Shown: positions 55,679-64,000 of the stretch, in pieces
Layout: each line of letters starts with the position of its first letter
Position numbering within the stretch: the stretch's first letter is position 1
Source of the DNA: Halomonas icarae
GTDB taxonomy: Bacteria; Pseudomonadota; Gammaproteobacteria; Pseudomonadales; Halomonadaceae
NCBI RefSeq assembly: GCF_009901955.1
Contig: NZ_WUTS01000001.1
Location: 496,001-560,000, forward strand
Direction: 5' to 3'
Length of the DNA: 64,000 nt
Translations under genes and position numbers: made by a program
Notes under the pieces: generated by a model
The model's database searches: none
What the model saw: only the letters and a program-made list of their open reading frames with translations
What the model was told of the DNA's origin: nothing

Positions 55679-58600
55679 CTACTCGGCCGTGGCCAGCAGG
55701 CTGGCGTTGCCGCCGGCTGCGGTGGTGTCGATGCAGAGGTGGCGTTCCACTGCGTAGCGCTCCGGCGCGATGGTCTGGGTCTCCAGCGGCACGATGGGCC
55801 CGTCGCGCTCGGCGAGTGCCCGGCGTAGCTCTCGGGTCCAGTCGCTGCTGCCGGCGGCGGCCACCGCCACGAAGCCCTCGATCGCGCTCAGCGTATCGGC
55901 CGAGACGCGGCCGTCGAGCCCGGCGACCGGCGCTCCGGCCCGCTCGAGGGGCTGTACGGCTTCGGCCGCGCCCGGTGCGACGATCAGCGCCGGGCAGCCG
56001 GCACCGAGTGCCTGCACCGCCTGGGCGACGGCGATATCCAGCGTCGGGCCGAGACAGAGCACCGGCCCCTTGGGGTACATCGCGAGCCGGTTGCTCTCTC
56101 CGGTCGGTCCCGGTAGCGACTGCGGCGTCATGTCCAGAGACGCCGTTTCGGCCAGCGCCTTGCGGATCACGCCGCGTTGTCCGGAGAGCGCCCGGCGCAG
56201 CACCTCGACCCGGTCGGGCCGCGCCGCCCAGTTGCGCGGGTCGAGGCCGTCGAGGCCCGACTGCAGATCGCCGAGCGACACGGCGTCGCCCCGCGGCGCT
56301 TCGTGACGCTCGACCTCGGCGGTGCGGCGAAAGCGAGTGACGTAGAGCGGCCCGCCGGCCTTGGGTCCGGTACCCGAGAGCCCCTCGCCGCCGAAGGGTT
56401 GGGAGCCGACGATGGCGCCGATCTGGTTGCGGTTGACGTAGACGTTGCCGACATGGATCCGCTCGACGATCTGCTGTACGCGATCGTCGATGCGGGTGTG
56501 CAGGCCGAAGGTCAGTCCATACCCCTTGGCGTTGATCGCATCGACCACCTCGTCGATCTCCCGCGCCTTGAAGGTGGCCACATGCAGCACCGGCCCGAAG
56601 ATCTCGCGCTCGAGATCACTGATGCCGTCGACCTCGACCACCGCCGGGGTGACGAAGGTGCCCTCCGCCGGTGCGGGCAGCGTCTTCAGCAGCCGGCCGG
56701 CCTTGCGCTGGGCTTCCACGTAGGCGGTGATATCGGCCTGGGCCTCGGCGTCGATCACCGGCGAGACGTCGGTGTCGGTGTTCCAGGGGTCGCCGATCAC
56801 CAGCGCGTCCATGGCACCGTCGAGCATGGTCAAGAGTCGTTCGCGTGCCTCCTCCTGGACGTAGAGCATGCGCAGCGCAGAGCAGCGCTGGCCGGCCGAC
56901 TGGAAGGAGGAGATCAGGATGTCGCGCACCGCCTGCTCGGTGAGCGCGCTGGAGTCCACGATCATGGCGTTGAGTCCACCGGTCTCGGCGATCAGCACCG
57001 CATCGGGCCCGGCGTTCTGAGCGAGCGCCTTGTGGATGATCTGCGCCACCTCGGTGGAGCCGGTGAAGCAGACGCCGGCGATGCGCGGATCGCTGGTCAA
57101 GGGGCCACCCACCGTCGGCCCATCGCCGGGCAGCAGCTGCAGCGCCGCCTCAGGCAGCCCGGCCTCGCGCATCAGCTCGACGGCCCGGGCGGCGATCAGT
57201 GGCGTCTGCTCGGCGGGCTTGGCGAGTACGGCGTTGCCGGCCCCCAGCGCGGCCGCGATCTGGCCGGTGAAGATCGCCAGCGGGAAGTTCCACGGACTGA
57301 TGCAGACGAAGAGGCCGCGGGCGCTGCCGGGCTCCTCGGCCTCGAGGCGCTCGCTCTCGTTGGCGTAGTAGCGCAGGAAGTCCACCGCCTCGCGCACCTC
57401 GGCGATGCCGTCGAAGAGCATCTTGCCGGCCTCGCGGGTGCAGATCACGGTCAGCTCGGCGATGTGCTCCTCGTAGAGATCGGCGGTCCGGCGCAGCACC
57501 TCGGCGCGCTCCGCCGCCGGCCGCGCCGACCACTCGTGGTAGCCACCCTCGGCAGCGTCCAGCGCGGCGGCCACCTCCTCCCTGGTCGCCTCGTGGACCT
57601 GGCCGACCACCCGGGAGGTGTCGGCGGGGGAGAGCGTGTCACGCGCCTTGCCCTGGGGCGCTGGGCCGCCGGCAAGCATCGGCCCGGCCGTCCAGGTGGT
57701 ATCGGCGAAGGCCTCGCGGGCCTCGATCAGCGGCAGGATCGAGGCCGGCTCGTTGATCCGGTAACCCCGGGAATTCTTGCGCTCTGGAGCGAACAGCTCG
57801 CCGGGTTGGCGGATCGACGGGCTGGCGATGGCATCGTCCAGGCGCTCGAGTTCGGCGACCGGGTCCTTGGCGACCTCGCTCGGCGGGATGGTGTCATCCA
57901 CCACCTGATTGACGAACGAGGAGTTCGCCCCGTTCTCCAGCAGGCGGCGCACCAGGTAGGCCAGCAGGTCGCGGTGCGCGCCGACCGGGGCATAGATACG
58001 GCAGTGGGTGCCCTCCGACTGCTTGACGATATGGTGCAGCGACTCGCCCATGCCGTGCAGGCGCTGGAACTCGTAGCTCTCCTTGTCGCTGCCCGCCATG
58101 GCGATGATTGCCGCGCAGGTATGGGCGTTGTGGGTCGCGAACTGCGGGTAGATGCGATCGCGCCGGTCGAGCAGCATCTGCGCGCAGGCCATGTAGCTGA
58201 CGTCGGTATTGACCTTGCGGGTAAAGACAGGGAAGGTCTCGACGCCCATCTCCTGGGCCAGCTTGATCTCGGTGTCCCAGTAAGCCCCCTTCACCAGCCG
58301 CACCATGATCTTGCGATCAAAGCGCTCGGCCATCTCGTGAAGGGCCTCAATCACTGGTGCGGCGCGGCGCCCATAGGCCTGCACCACCACCCCGAAGCCG
58401 TCCCAGCCATCGAGTTCCGGGTCGGAGAGCAGCGCCTCGATCACGTCCAGCGACAGATCCAGGCGGTCCTGCTCCTCGGCATCGATGTTGAAGCCGATGT
58501 TGGCCTTGGCCGCCTGCTTCACCAGCTCCTGTGCCCGGGGCACCAGGACCCTCATCACGGTATCGCGGTGCGTATACTCGTAGCGAGGATGTAGCGCCGA

Positions 58601-59344
58601 CAGCTTCACCGAGATACCGGGGCTTGAGCGCACGTCGCCCTTGGCCTGTTTGGCGATCGCCTCGATCGCCGTGGCGTAGGCCTGGTGATAGCGCAGTGCG
58701 TCGGCGTCGGTGCGCGCCGCCTCGCCCAGCATGTCGTAGGAGTAGGTGTAGCCCTGCTTCTCGAGCTCCCGGGCATTCTTCATGCCCTCCTCGATGGTCT
58801 GGCCGAGCACGAACTGACGGCCGAGAATCTTCATCGACTGGCTAACTGCGGTGCGCACCACCGGTTCGCCCATGCGGCGCACCAGGCCCCGCAGCGCACG
58901 TACCGGACCCTTGGGATCCTCCTCGAGTACCTTGCCGGTCAACATCAGCGCCCAGGTCGAGGCGTTGACCATCGACGAGGAGGACTTGCCCAGGTGCGCG
59001 CCCCAGTCAGAGGGCTCGATCTTGTCGTGGATCAGGTCGTCGATGGTCTCCGCATCGGGCACGCGCAGCAGCGCTTCGGCCAGGCACATCAGGCCGACGC
59101 CCTCGGCGGTGGAGAGCCCGTATTCGGCCAGGAACGACTCCATCATGCTCGGCGAGGTTTCCTTGCGCACCCGCGCCACGTAGTTGGCGCCGGCCTCAGC
59201 CACGCGCTGGCGCTCCTCTTCGGAAAGGCGCAGCTGCTCCACCAGTCCTTTCAGCACGCTGGCTTCATCGATCGAATAGTGCTCGCGGATGCGCGCGCGG
59301 AGGACGTTCTCGACCCCCTGGGGACCCGGGGTGGCGTGATTCAT
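55679..59344 (-). CDS. putA: Bifunctional proline dehydrogenase / glutamate-semialdehyde dehydrogenase PutA
   Basis: 1221 residues. N-terminal helices lead to the proline dehydrogenase barrel (PGISVKLSALHPRYEYTHRDTVM, VVQAYGRRAAPVIEAL, MVRLVKGAYWDTEIKLAQ, HNAHTCAAII, YAPVGAHRDLLAYLVRRLLENGANSSFVNQ). The second domain has SPWNFPLAIFTGQIAAALGAGNAVLAKPAEQTPL, ETGGLNAMIVDSSAL and the catalytic Cys in SFQSAGQRCSALRML, then a C-terminal domain. The protein opens without the ribbon-helix-helix DNA-binding domain of E. coli PutA, so it cannot be its own repressor and regulation must come from elsewhere, perhaps the AraC-type gene nearby. It oxidises proline to glutamate at the inner membrane. Confidence 0.96.
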   Translation of the reverse strand: MNHATPGPQGVENVLRARIREHYSIDEASVLKGLVEQLRLSEEERQRVAEAGANYVARVRKETSPSMMESFLAEYGLSTAEGVGLMCLAEALLRVPDAETIDDLIHDKIEPSDWGAHLGKSSSSMVNASTWALMLTGKVLEEDPKGPVRALRGLVRRMGEPVVRTAVSQSMKILGRQFVLGQTIEEGMKNARELEKQGYTYSYDMLGEAARTDADALRYHQAYATAIEAIAKQAKGDVRSSPGISVKLSALHPRYEYTHRDTVMRVLVPRAQELVKQAAKANIGFNIDAEEQDRLDLSLDVIEALLSDPELDGWDGFGVVVQAYGRRAAPVIEALHEMAERFDRKIMVRLVKGAYWDTEIKLAQEMGVETFPVFTRKVNTDVSYMACAQMLLDRRDRIYPQFATHNAHTCAAIIAMAGSDKESYEFQRLHGMGESLHHIVKQSEGTHCRIYAPVGAHRDLLAYLVRRLLENGANSSFVNQVVDDTIPPSEVAKDPVAELERLDDAIASPSIRQPGELFAPERKNSRGYRINEPASILPLIEAREAFADTTWTAGPMLAGGPAPQGKARDTLSPADTSRVVGQVHEATREEVAAALDAAEGGYHEWSARPAAERAEVLRRTADLYEEHIAELTVICTREAGKMLFDGIAEVREAVDFLRYYANESERLEAEEPGSARGLFVCISPWNFPLAIFTGQIAAALGAGNAVLAKPAEQTPLIAARAVELMREAGLPEAALQLLPGDGPTVGGPLTSDPRIAGVCFTGSTEVAQIIHKALAQNAGPDAVLIAETGGLNAMIVDSSALTEQAVRDILISSFQSAGQRCSALRMLYVQEEARERLLTMLDGAMDALVIGDPWNTDTDVSPVIDAEAQADITAYVEAQRKAGRLLKTLPAPAEGTFVTPAVVEVDGISDLEREIFGPVLHVATFKAREIDEVVDAINAKGYGLTFGLHTRIDDRVQQIVERIHVGNVYVNRNQIGAIVGSQPFGGEGLSGTGPKAGGPLYVTRFRRTAEVERHEAPRGDAVSLGDLQSGLDGLDPRNWAARPDRVEVLRRALSGQRGVIRKALAETASLDMTPQSLPGPTGESNRLAMYPKGPVLCLGPTLDIAVAQAVQALGAGCPALIVAPGAAEAVQPLERAGAPVAGLDGRVSADTLSAIEGFVAVAAAGSSDWTRELRRALAERDGPIVPLETQTIAPERYAVERHLCIDTTAAGGNASLLATAE

Positions 59345-59363
59345 GGTTGATTTCTCCTGCTAA

Positions 59364-59383
59364 TGGCCCCGGTCACGGGGCCA
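59364..59383 (-). terminator. Intercistronic hairpin between putP and putA
   Basis: TGGCCCCG-GTCA-CGGGGCCA, an eight-base perfect stem, without a T-tract; likely processing or attenuation. Confidence 0.45.
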
Positions 59384-59420
59384 CGTGGTGTTGCTGGGTT
59401 CGGCGCCCTCGGGCACCGAA

Positions 59421-60911
59421 TTACCGCTCGATATGCTGATACTCGCCGGCATCGGCGGTGGCGAGGCTCACCGCCATGATGGCCACCCAGGCGGCGATGA
59501 AGCCGGGGATGATCTCGTAGACACCGGGCCCGCCCATGAAGGAGCCGTTCCAGCCCAGCGAGATCCAGATCATGACGGTGAGGGCGCCTACCACCATGCC
59601 GGCGATGGCACCGGCGCCGTTGGTGCGCCGCCACATCAACGAGAGGATGATCAGCGGGCCGAAGGCCGAGCCGAAGCCAGCCCAGGCGTTGCTGACCAGT
59701 CCTAGTACCTGGGAGTCGGGGTTGGAGGCGATGATCACGGCGACGATGCCCACCAGCACCACGCAGAGGCGACCGATCGCCACCGTCTCCTTGTCAGATG
59801 CCTGCTTGCGTAGGAAGAGCCGGTAGAAGTCCTCGGTCAGTGATGAGGAGGAGACCAGGAGCTGGCTGGAGATGGTACTCATGATCGCCGCGAGAAGCGC
59901 GGCATAGAGGAAGCCGGTGATCAGCGGATGAAACAGCAGATCGGCGAGGATGATGAAGATGGTCTCCGGGTCCTCGACGTTCATCCCGTTGCGCACGGCG
60001 TAGGCCCGGCCGAAGATGCCCAGCGACACGGCCCCAATCAGGGAGATGGCCATCCAGGACATGCCGATGTTGCGCGCTATCGGAACCTCCTTGAGGCTGC
60101 GAATGGCCATGAAGCGCACGATGATGTGCGGCTGACCGAAATAGCCCAGCCCCCAGGTGACCGCCGATAGCCAGCCGATGACTGTCAGCCCCTCGGTCCA
60201 GGTCAGCAGGGTGGGGTCTACCTCGTTGAGCGTCTGCGAGGCCTGGGAGTAGCCGCCGCCGCCCTCGCCGAAGAGCACCACCGCCGGCATGATCACCAGT
60301 GCCAGCATCATGATGCAGCCCTGCACAAAATCGGTCAGGCTAACGGCCAGAAAGCCGCCGATGACGGTGTAGACCAGCACGATACCAAGAGTGATGACGA
60401 CTCCCGCTGCATAGTCGCTCAAGCCGCCAAAGTTGAAAATGCCGGCGAAGGCGCTCTCGAACAGCTTGCCGCCCGCCACCAGGCCGGAGGCGGTGTAGAC
60501 GGCGAAGAAGATGACGATGACGACCGCTGATACGGTGCGCAGTGACAGTGCTCGAGTCGGAAAGCGGTTAGCCAGGAACTCGGGGATGGTGATCGCGTTG
60601 CCGTAGTGGACGGTTTGCTCACGCAGACGCGGGGCGACCAGAGTCCAGTTGAAGAAGGCGCCCACTAGCAGGCCGATGCCGATCCAGGCCGAGCCGAGCC
60701 CCGACACGAACAGCGCCCCGGGCAGCCCCAGTAGCAGCCAGCCGCTCATGTCCGAGGCACCGGCGGATAGCGCGGCCACCTTGGGACTCAGGCCGCGTCC
60801 GCCCAGCATATAATCTTCGGATGACGAGGTGGCCTTCTGCATCGCATAAACGCCGATGGCGATCATGAGTACGAAGTAGCCCATCAGGCTGATCCATACA
60901 CCAGTTTCCAT
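59421..60911 (-). CDS. putP: Sodium/proline symporter PutP
   Basis: 496 residues from ATG 60911, with GGAG upstream. SSF-family signatures: YMLGGRGLSPKVAALSAGASDMSGWLLLGLPGALFVSGLGSAWIGIGL with the Na+-site residues, YFGQPHIIVRFMAIRS, and the later SLMWRRTNGAGAIAGMVVGAL. Thirteen membrane helices are expected. It imports proline with Na+ for osmoprotection and as food for PutA, 76 bases downstream. Confidence 0.95.
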   Translation of the reverse strand: METGVWISLMGYFVLMIAIGVYAMQKATSSSEDYMLGGRGLSPKVAALSAGASDMSGWLLLGLPGALFVSGLGSAWIGIGLLVGAFFNWTLVAPRLREQTVHYGNAITIPEFLANRFPTRALSLRTVSAVVIVIFFAVYTASGLVAGGKLFESAFAGIFNFGGLSDYAAGVVITLGIVLVYTVIGGFLAVSLTDFVQGCIMMLALVIMPAVVLFGEGGGGYSQASQTLNEVDPTLLTWTEGLTVIGWLSAVTWGLGYFGQPHIIVRFMAIRSLKEVPIARNIGMSWMAISLIGAVSLGIFGRAYAVRNGMNVEDPETIFIILADLLFHPLITGFLYAALLAAIMSTISSQLLVSSSSLTEDFYRLFLRKQASDKETVAIGRLCVVLVGIVAVIIASNPDSQVLGLVSNAWAGFGSAFGPLIILSLMWRRTNGAGAIAGMVVGALTVMIWISLGWNGSFMGGPGVYEIIPGFIAAWVAIMAVSLATADAGEYQHIER

Positions 60912-60970
60912 GAAAACTCTCCAGTTCGTCAGGGCGGAGCCAGGCTCCGAGTCGTTGATGCCGCTGCCCA

Positions 60971-60980
60971 GGGGGGGGGG
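60971..60980. repeat. 10-base poly-G tract upstream of putP
   Basis: Uninterrupted run of ten G, 60 bases before the putP start, probably within its leader or promoter. The 389-base spacer 60912-61300 otherwise holds the promoter regions of putP and nothing else recognisable. Confidence 0.85.
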
Positions 60981-61300
60981 ACAGCCGGGCATCGCTTTCT
61001 TGGTTTTGTTGTTTCGATAGCGTCTTGGTTTTTTGGCTTCGATGGCGTCACGCCGGGCCTCGTCAAGCGTTACAGTGATTCGCTGTTCGCATGATCTCCT
61101 CCGGCGAGTGTGGTACTCGGCACGACAACTTGCGGCGTTGTGCCGGTGCGGTTGCGATGAGAGTGAGACTGTCGCAGCCTGGCCTCACCCTAACTGTAGG
61201 TGCCCAGCGTCGAGGATGCTTGTGGATTCCGCGGGAGTTATTGCAAAAAGCGCGTGCGTTATCCGACGATGGCTTCAGGTCGTTAGACTTTCGTCTGAGA

Positions 61301-62107
61301 TCAGGTTAGGGAGGTGCATCGCAAGGCATCGTCGTTACGCCGTGAGGAACTGGCGAAGCGCCGTCGCAGGCGGCTTGGCGGCTGTCCATAGGCTTGGCGG
61401 CAGGCGTGGGAGAGCGCGCTCTGGTTACTGAAACCGGTCAAGGCGGCGATCTCCGCCAGCGGCAGGCGGCTGTCGTCGAGTAACCGGCGAGCGGCCTCGA
61501 GGCGACGGCGTCGCACATATTGCCAGGGCGTGAGCCCAGTCTGCTGGCGAAAGCAGTGTCGGAAGTGAGCCTCGCTGAGGCATGCCACCCGAGCCAGGTC
61601 GGCCACACTGAAGCGGCTGGCCAGATGAGCCTCGATGAAGCGATCCAGACGCACCATATCGAGCCTGGAAGGGGAGGCTTTCGCCTTACAGGCCAGGCGG
61701 GCGTGTAGGCAGCCCAGCAGCGTTGCAGCGAGTCGGTCACCCTGTTGTGGATCCGGTGTCGAGTAATTGAGCTCCTCCAGTAGAAATCCCATGTAACGCT
61801 TGAGCGGGTCATCCAGGGTAAAGAAGCGTGGTGCGTCGAAGAGGCGTGCAAGGTCTTGCTGAGGACCGGTAAGGGCGGCGGATCTTGTCGATAGATCGAG
61901 AATGAGTTGGCGGTTGTCGCCGGTGCCTGCGTAGTAGTGCACATGATTGGCCGGCACGATGCAGCCGGAAAGCGCCGAGATAACACCGCCAAGCCCTTCG
62001 ATCTCGAATTCCGCGCGGCCGTGCAGTCCGATTACTACCTGATGGTAATCGTGGGCATGGTGGCGAGTGGCGGTGTCGAGGGGAATCTGGCGGATCACGC
62101 TGGACAT
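61301..62107 (-). CDS. AraC-family transcriptional regulator, likely proline-responsive
   Basis: 268 residues. N-terminal cupin-like sensing half (HAHDYHQVVIGLHGRAEFEIEG...CIVPANHVHYYAGTGDNRQLILDL) and C-terminal double helix-turn-helix (SVADLARVACLSEAHFRHCFRQQTGLTPWQYVRRRRLEAARRLL...FSNQSALSHACRQAYGQPPSRLRRR). It lies directly upstream of putP on the same strand. As PutA lacks its repressor domain, this protein is the natural candidate to activate put genes, like PruR of pseudomonads (inference). Confidence 0.87.
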   Translation of the reverse strand: MSSVIRQIPLDTATRHHAHDYHQVVIGLHGRAEFEIEGLGGVISALSGCIVPANHVHYYAGTGDNRQLILDLSTRSAALTGPQQDLARLFDAPRFFTLDDPLKRYMGFLLEELNYSTPDPQQGDRLAATLLGCLHARLACKAKASPSRLDMVRLDRFIEAHLASRFSVADLARVACLSEAHFRHCFRQQTGLTPWQYVRRRRLEAARRLLDDSRLPLAEIAALTGFSNQSALSHACRQAYGQPPSRLRRRFASSSRRNDDALRCTSLT

Positions 62108-62165
62108 GGCGGGCTCCCTTCGAGCGGCGGGCGAGATACCATCCTACCCCGTGCGGCAGAATGTC

Positions 62166-62540
62166 TCATTTCACGCTGCGTTGACGCTCGCGCAGTGCCT
62201 GGCGGCGCGCCAGGTGGGCGCGCAGTGCTGCGAGCTCGTCATGTCCCTGTTCATCCAGCAACGACTTGCCCCTCGCGGCGCGGCCGTGGTTGCCATGCGC
62301 GTCCATCAGGCGCTGGGCCCGACGGCGCACACCATCCAGGTAGTCATCATGGCGGATTGGATACCCCATGATGGCATTCCACTCGCTCTCGTCGACGCGG
62401 CCCTCCAGTGCCTGGTCGAAGAGGATCAACAGTCGTTCGGGGTCGGTACGAAAACGTGGTGTGCCGGAGAGCAGCAGCAGGCCAACCATGCCGCCGAAGA
62501 TCAGCAGACAGACGACAAAGACCAGCAGATAGAGGGCCAT
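62166..62540 (-). CDS. Small membrane-anchored protein of unknown function
   Basis: 124 residues from ATG 62540; the frame runs far upstream through the tRNA gene, which cannot be coding. A single N-terminal helix (LYLLVFVVCLLIFGGMVGLLLL) is followed by a charged region DPERLLILFDQALEGRVDESEWNAIMGYPIRHDDYLDGVRRRAQRLMD, as in small conserved Halomonas-type proteins. No function known to me. Confidence 0.65.
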   Translation of the reverse strand: MALYLLVFVVCLLIFGGMVGLLLLSGTPRFRTDPERLLILFDQALEGRVDESEWNAIMGYPIRHDDYLDGVRRRAQRLMDAHGNHGRAARGKSLLDEQGHDELAALRAHLARRQALRERQRSVK

Positions 62541-62597
62541 GGCAAGCTCAGGCGTGACATCAGTAGAGGTGCGCAGGTCACGGAGGGAAGGAAAACC

Positions 62598-62671
62598 TGG
62601 AGCGGGTGAAGGGAATCGAACCCTCGTCTTAAGCTTGGGAAGCTTCTGCTCTACCATTGAGCTACACCCGC
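62598..62671 (-). tRNA. tRNA-Gly(CCC)
   Basis: 74 bases including encoded CCA. Acceptor GCGGGTG/CACCCGC, anticodon loop TTCCCAA giving anticodon CCC, and T-arm GGGTTCGATTCCC are all canonical and resemble E. coli glyU. Confidence 0.95.
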
Positions 62672-62902
62672 GAGTCGTTTTCGATAGTAAAACCAACGCC
62701 TTGCCTATTGCAAGTCGTCTTGTGGGTTTCCTGGTCCTGCGTCGATAACCCGTTGTTTTGCGGCATTTGCCGGGAGCTTCGAGACCGTTGCTGGACCTGA
62801 TCTGCCGGCCTGATGATGCGTGGGCTTCACTATCAGTTTGTTCGATATATTGCTGGAACGGCGTCAAGCAGCTGTTTTCATTGACGCTCTGTTCGAAAAT
62901 AA

Positions 62903-63049
62903 ATGAAAAAATTTTGGCTTGTCGCGAACTTTCTCGCCAGTGGCTGTCTGACTCTGTACAGCCAGTCGCGATGGCAGTCGCTAACACTGTTGCTCCGCTG
63001 GCAGTTTCGATCGCATCTTGGCCGTTCCTTCGGGAGCGGCCTCTTTTTT
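62903..63049 (+). ncRNA. Possible small RNA ending in a strong terminator
   Basis: The plus strand ends in a first-rate intrinsic terminator with no gene to serve: no plausible coding frame precedes it. Upstream is a stem TGGCTGT/ACAGCCA (62940-62963 region), and an AT-rich stretch with TTGACG at 62881 could hold a promoter, though no good -10 was found. The 5' end is a guess. The rest of the 62672-63191 spacer shows nothing I recognise. Confidence 0.3.
63020..63049 (+). terminator. Strong intrinsic terminator in a gene-free spacer
   Basis: GGCCGTTCC-TTCG-GGAGCGGCC, nine pairs with a UUCG tetraloop, followed by TCTTTTTT. Confidence 0.85.
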
Positions 63050-63191
63050 CTGGGTCAATGCTGGTCGCTCCCGATGGCAAGAGGTCGGCTTGAGGGGGCA
63101 GGCCTGCTGGCACCAACATGTTTGCCCCACCGGTCGACGGGGCAAGAAAGGGGGGCCAGTTGAATGCTACTTATCAATCAGCGGTCAGCGG

Positions 63192-63599
63192 TCAGCGGTG
63201 ACGCATGCGCAGGATGGCGTCGAGTACGTCGCGGCGGGTCACGATGCCTACCAGCCGATTCTGCTCGACGACCGGATAGACCTTGGGCTTGTTGCCGAGC
63301 ATCTCCTGGGCCAAGTCGGTGATGCTCTTGGTGGGTGACACCGAGAGGACCTCATGGCGCATCAGGTCGCTGACCAGCGGCGGCTCGTCGTTGAGATAGG
63401 CGCTCTCCAACACCTTGCCCATCACATCCTGCTCCGAGATGAAGCCGATAAGCTGGTCGTTTCCATCGACCACCGGTGCGCCGGGCAGGCGGTGCAGGGC
63501 AAGCCCCTGGGCCAGCGTGGCGACCGAGGTCTTGTTGGTGACCCGGTAGCAGTCGCGGGACATGATCTCACGTACGATGGTGGGAGCCTTGTTGGCCAT
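63192..63599 (-). CDS. CBS-domain-pair protein
   Basis: 135 residues from ATG 63599, with AAGGAG upstream. Two CBS motifs: residues ~10-65 (IMSRDCYRVTNKTSVATLAQGLALHRLPGAPVVDGNDQLIGFISEQDVM) and ~80-132 (LMRHEVLSVSPTKSITDLAQEMLGNKPKVYPVVEQNRLVGIVTRRDVLDAI). No other domain. Such stand-alone pairs bind adenine nucleotides and regulate partners; the partner is unknown. Confidence 0.9.
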   Translation of the reverse strand: MANKAPTIVREIMSRDCYRVTNKTSVATLAQGLALHRLPGAPVVDGNDQLIGFISEQDVMGKVLESAYLNDEPPLVSDLMRHEVLSVSPTKSITDLAQEMLGNKPKVYPVVEQNRLVGIVTRRDVLDAILRMRHR

Positions 63600-63757
63600 G
63601 AGGGTCTCCTTGTGCCGGTTTGCCTTTAGCATAGCCGACCGTGACGGTTCTCCGTCGTGTCCGGGCGAGCCACCTTCAACGCTTGTGGTCCCGGGGAACC
63701 CGGGATGCCGTCACTCCCTCAAACCTATCACCATCTTATGTTCCCTGGAGGTTATCC

Positions 63758-64000
63758 ATGGATGCACGCGAATACCTCGCCCGTAAGGGGCTGGATGGCG
63801 AGCGCGACCGCGAGCGCCCCAACACACTGGAAGAGAAGGCTTGGGCGCGTGCCCGGGAGTCTGGCGATCACCGTCCCCGGGCTGGTACGCCCCACGACTG
63901 GGAGGAGTGGGAGCGCTATCATGGCGAGCTGGCCGAGGGGGCCGATTCCATCGACCAGAAGATCGACCATGAGGCTCATCGTCAAGCTCTGTCCCATGAA
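63758..64000 (+). CDS. Start of an unidentified soluble protein (cut by window end)
   Basis: ATG 63758 follows GGAGG at seven bases and opens 81 codons without a stop, running off the window: MDAREYLARKGLDGERDRERPNTLEEKAWARARESGDHRPRAG.... Very polar, rich in Arg, Glu and Asp, helical. I do not recognise it. Codon use fits the chromosome, and the longer minus-strand frame opposite it has no ribosome site. Confidence 0.6.
   Translation, partial: MDAREYLARKGLDGERDRERPNTLEEKAWARARESGDHRPRAGTPHDWEEWERYHGELAEGADSIDQKIDHEAHRQALSHE

Noticed and set aside
56177..58594. 805-codon plus-strand open frame opposite putA
   Set aside because: Complement of a well-supported gene in GC-rich DNA; no ribosome site and low-complexity Gly/His/Leu composition.
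62541..63119. Upstream extension of the small membrane protein frame
   Set aside because: It would read through the tRNA-Gly gene; the hydrophobic start at 62540 is sufficient.
62903..63163. 86-codon plus-strand ORF starting MKKFWLVANFL
   Set aside because: A strong intrinsic terminator lies in its middle and the translation after it is low complexity.

Overview
The window reads as chromosomal DNA of a GC-rich, salt-adapted gammaproteobacterium, most likely Halomonadaceae (inference). The signs are an OsmU/OpuC-type betaine-class importer, a proline put locus, a SUF operon with an Rrf2 regulator, two OmpW porins, RimK/RimB, DUF3549, YqcC and a tRNA-Gly(CCC).

Layout. 1-11,645: quinohemoprotein amine dehydrogenase (qhp) locus. 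It holds the end of qhpA, then qhpD, qhpC, qhpB, qhpF and qhpE on the plus strand, and qhpG, a frameshifted small ORF and an aldehyde dehydrogenase on the minus strand. A divergent sigma-54 activator faces the dehydrogenase, which has a good -24/-12 promoter. Together they would oxidise primary amines to aldehydes in the periplasm and then to acids. 11,697-14,872: TAXI binding protein, flavodoxin-like reductase, PEBP-like protein and DJ-1/PfpI-like protein. About 15,000-23,000: an AT-richer accessory island. It carries a 1204-residue YobI-like membrane P-loop NTPase, a frameshifted tyrosine recombinase, a 132-bp nested tRNA-like fold, a membrane-anchored unknown protein, and a SIR2-like protein followed at once by a convincing integron attC site. 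A degenerate 26-bp hairpin repeat lies after each of the three main genes, with an inverted copy at the left edge. 23,039-24,882: a GNAT gene split by a TnpB-only IS200/IS605-type element; removing 23,389-24,701 restores the reading frame.

24,985-37,673: mostly core genes: DCC thiol protein, YjbQ, nitrilase-family hydrolase, four-gene quaternary-ammonium ABC importer, K+ channel, AMP/thymidine phosphorylase-like protein coupled to a PRPP-synthetase-like protein, M42 peptidase, VIT1/CCC1 transporter and an HDAC-family deacetylase. 37,820-41,585: a lower-GC insert (RHH protein, Tat-exported small subunit, GMC oxidoreductase, glyoxalase I) bracketed by a duplicated fragment of the neighbouring NAD(P)-binding gene.

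42,404-49,006: YjdM, then a possible Fur box, the suf regulator and sufBCDS plus sufT. 49,075-55,441: YdcF-like protein, rimK-rimB, DUF3549, YqcC and two OmpW paralogues with near-identical terminator hairpins. 55,679-62,107: putA, putP and an AraC-family regulator. 62,166-64,000: small membrane protein, tRNA-Gly, a strong terminator with a possible sRNA, a CBS-pair protein and a gene cut by the window end.

The best candidate for an undescribed system is the 15-23 kb island, where a YobI-like ATPase, a membrane protein, a structured RNA-like element and a SIR2 effector sit among recombination sites. Assigning it to defence is inference. No CRISPR array was seen.
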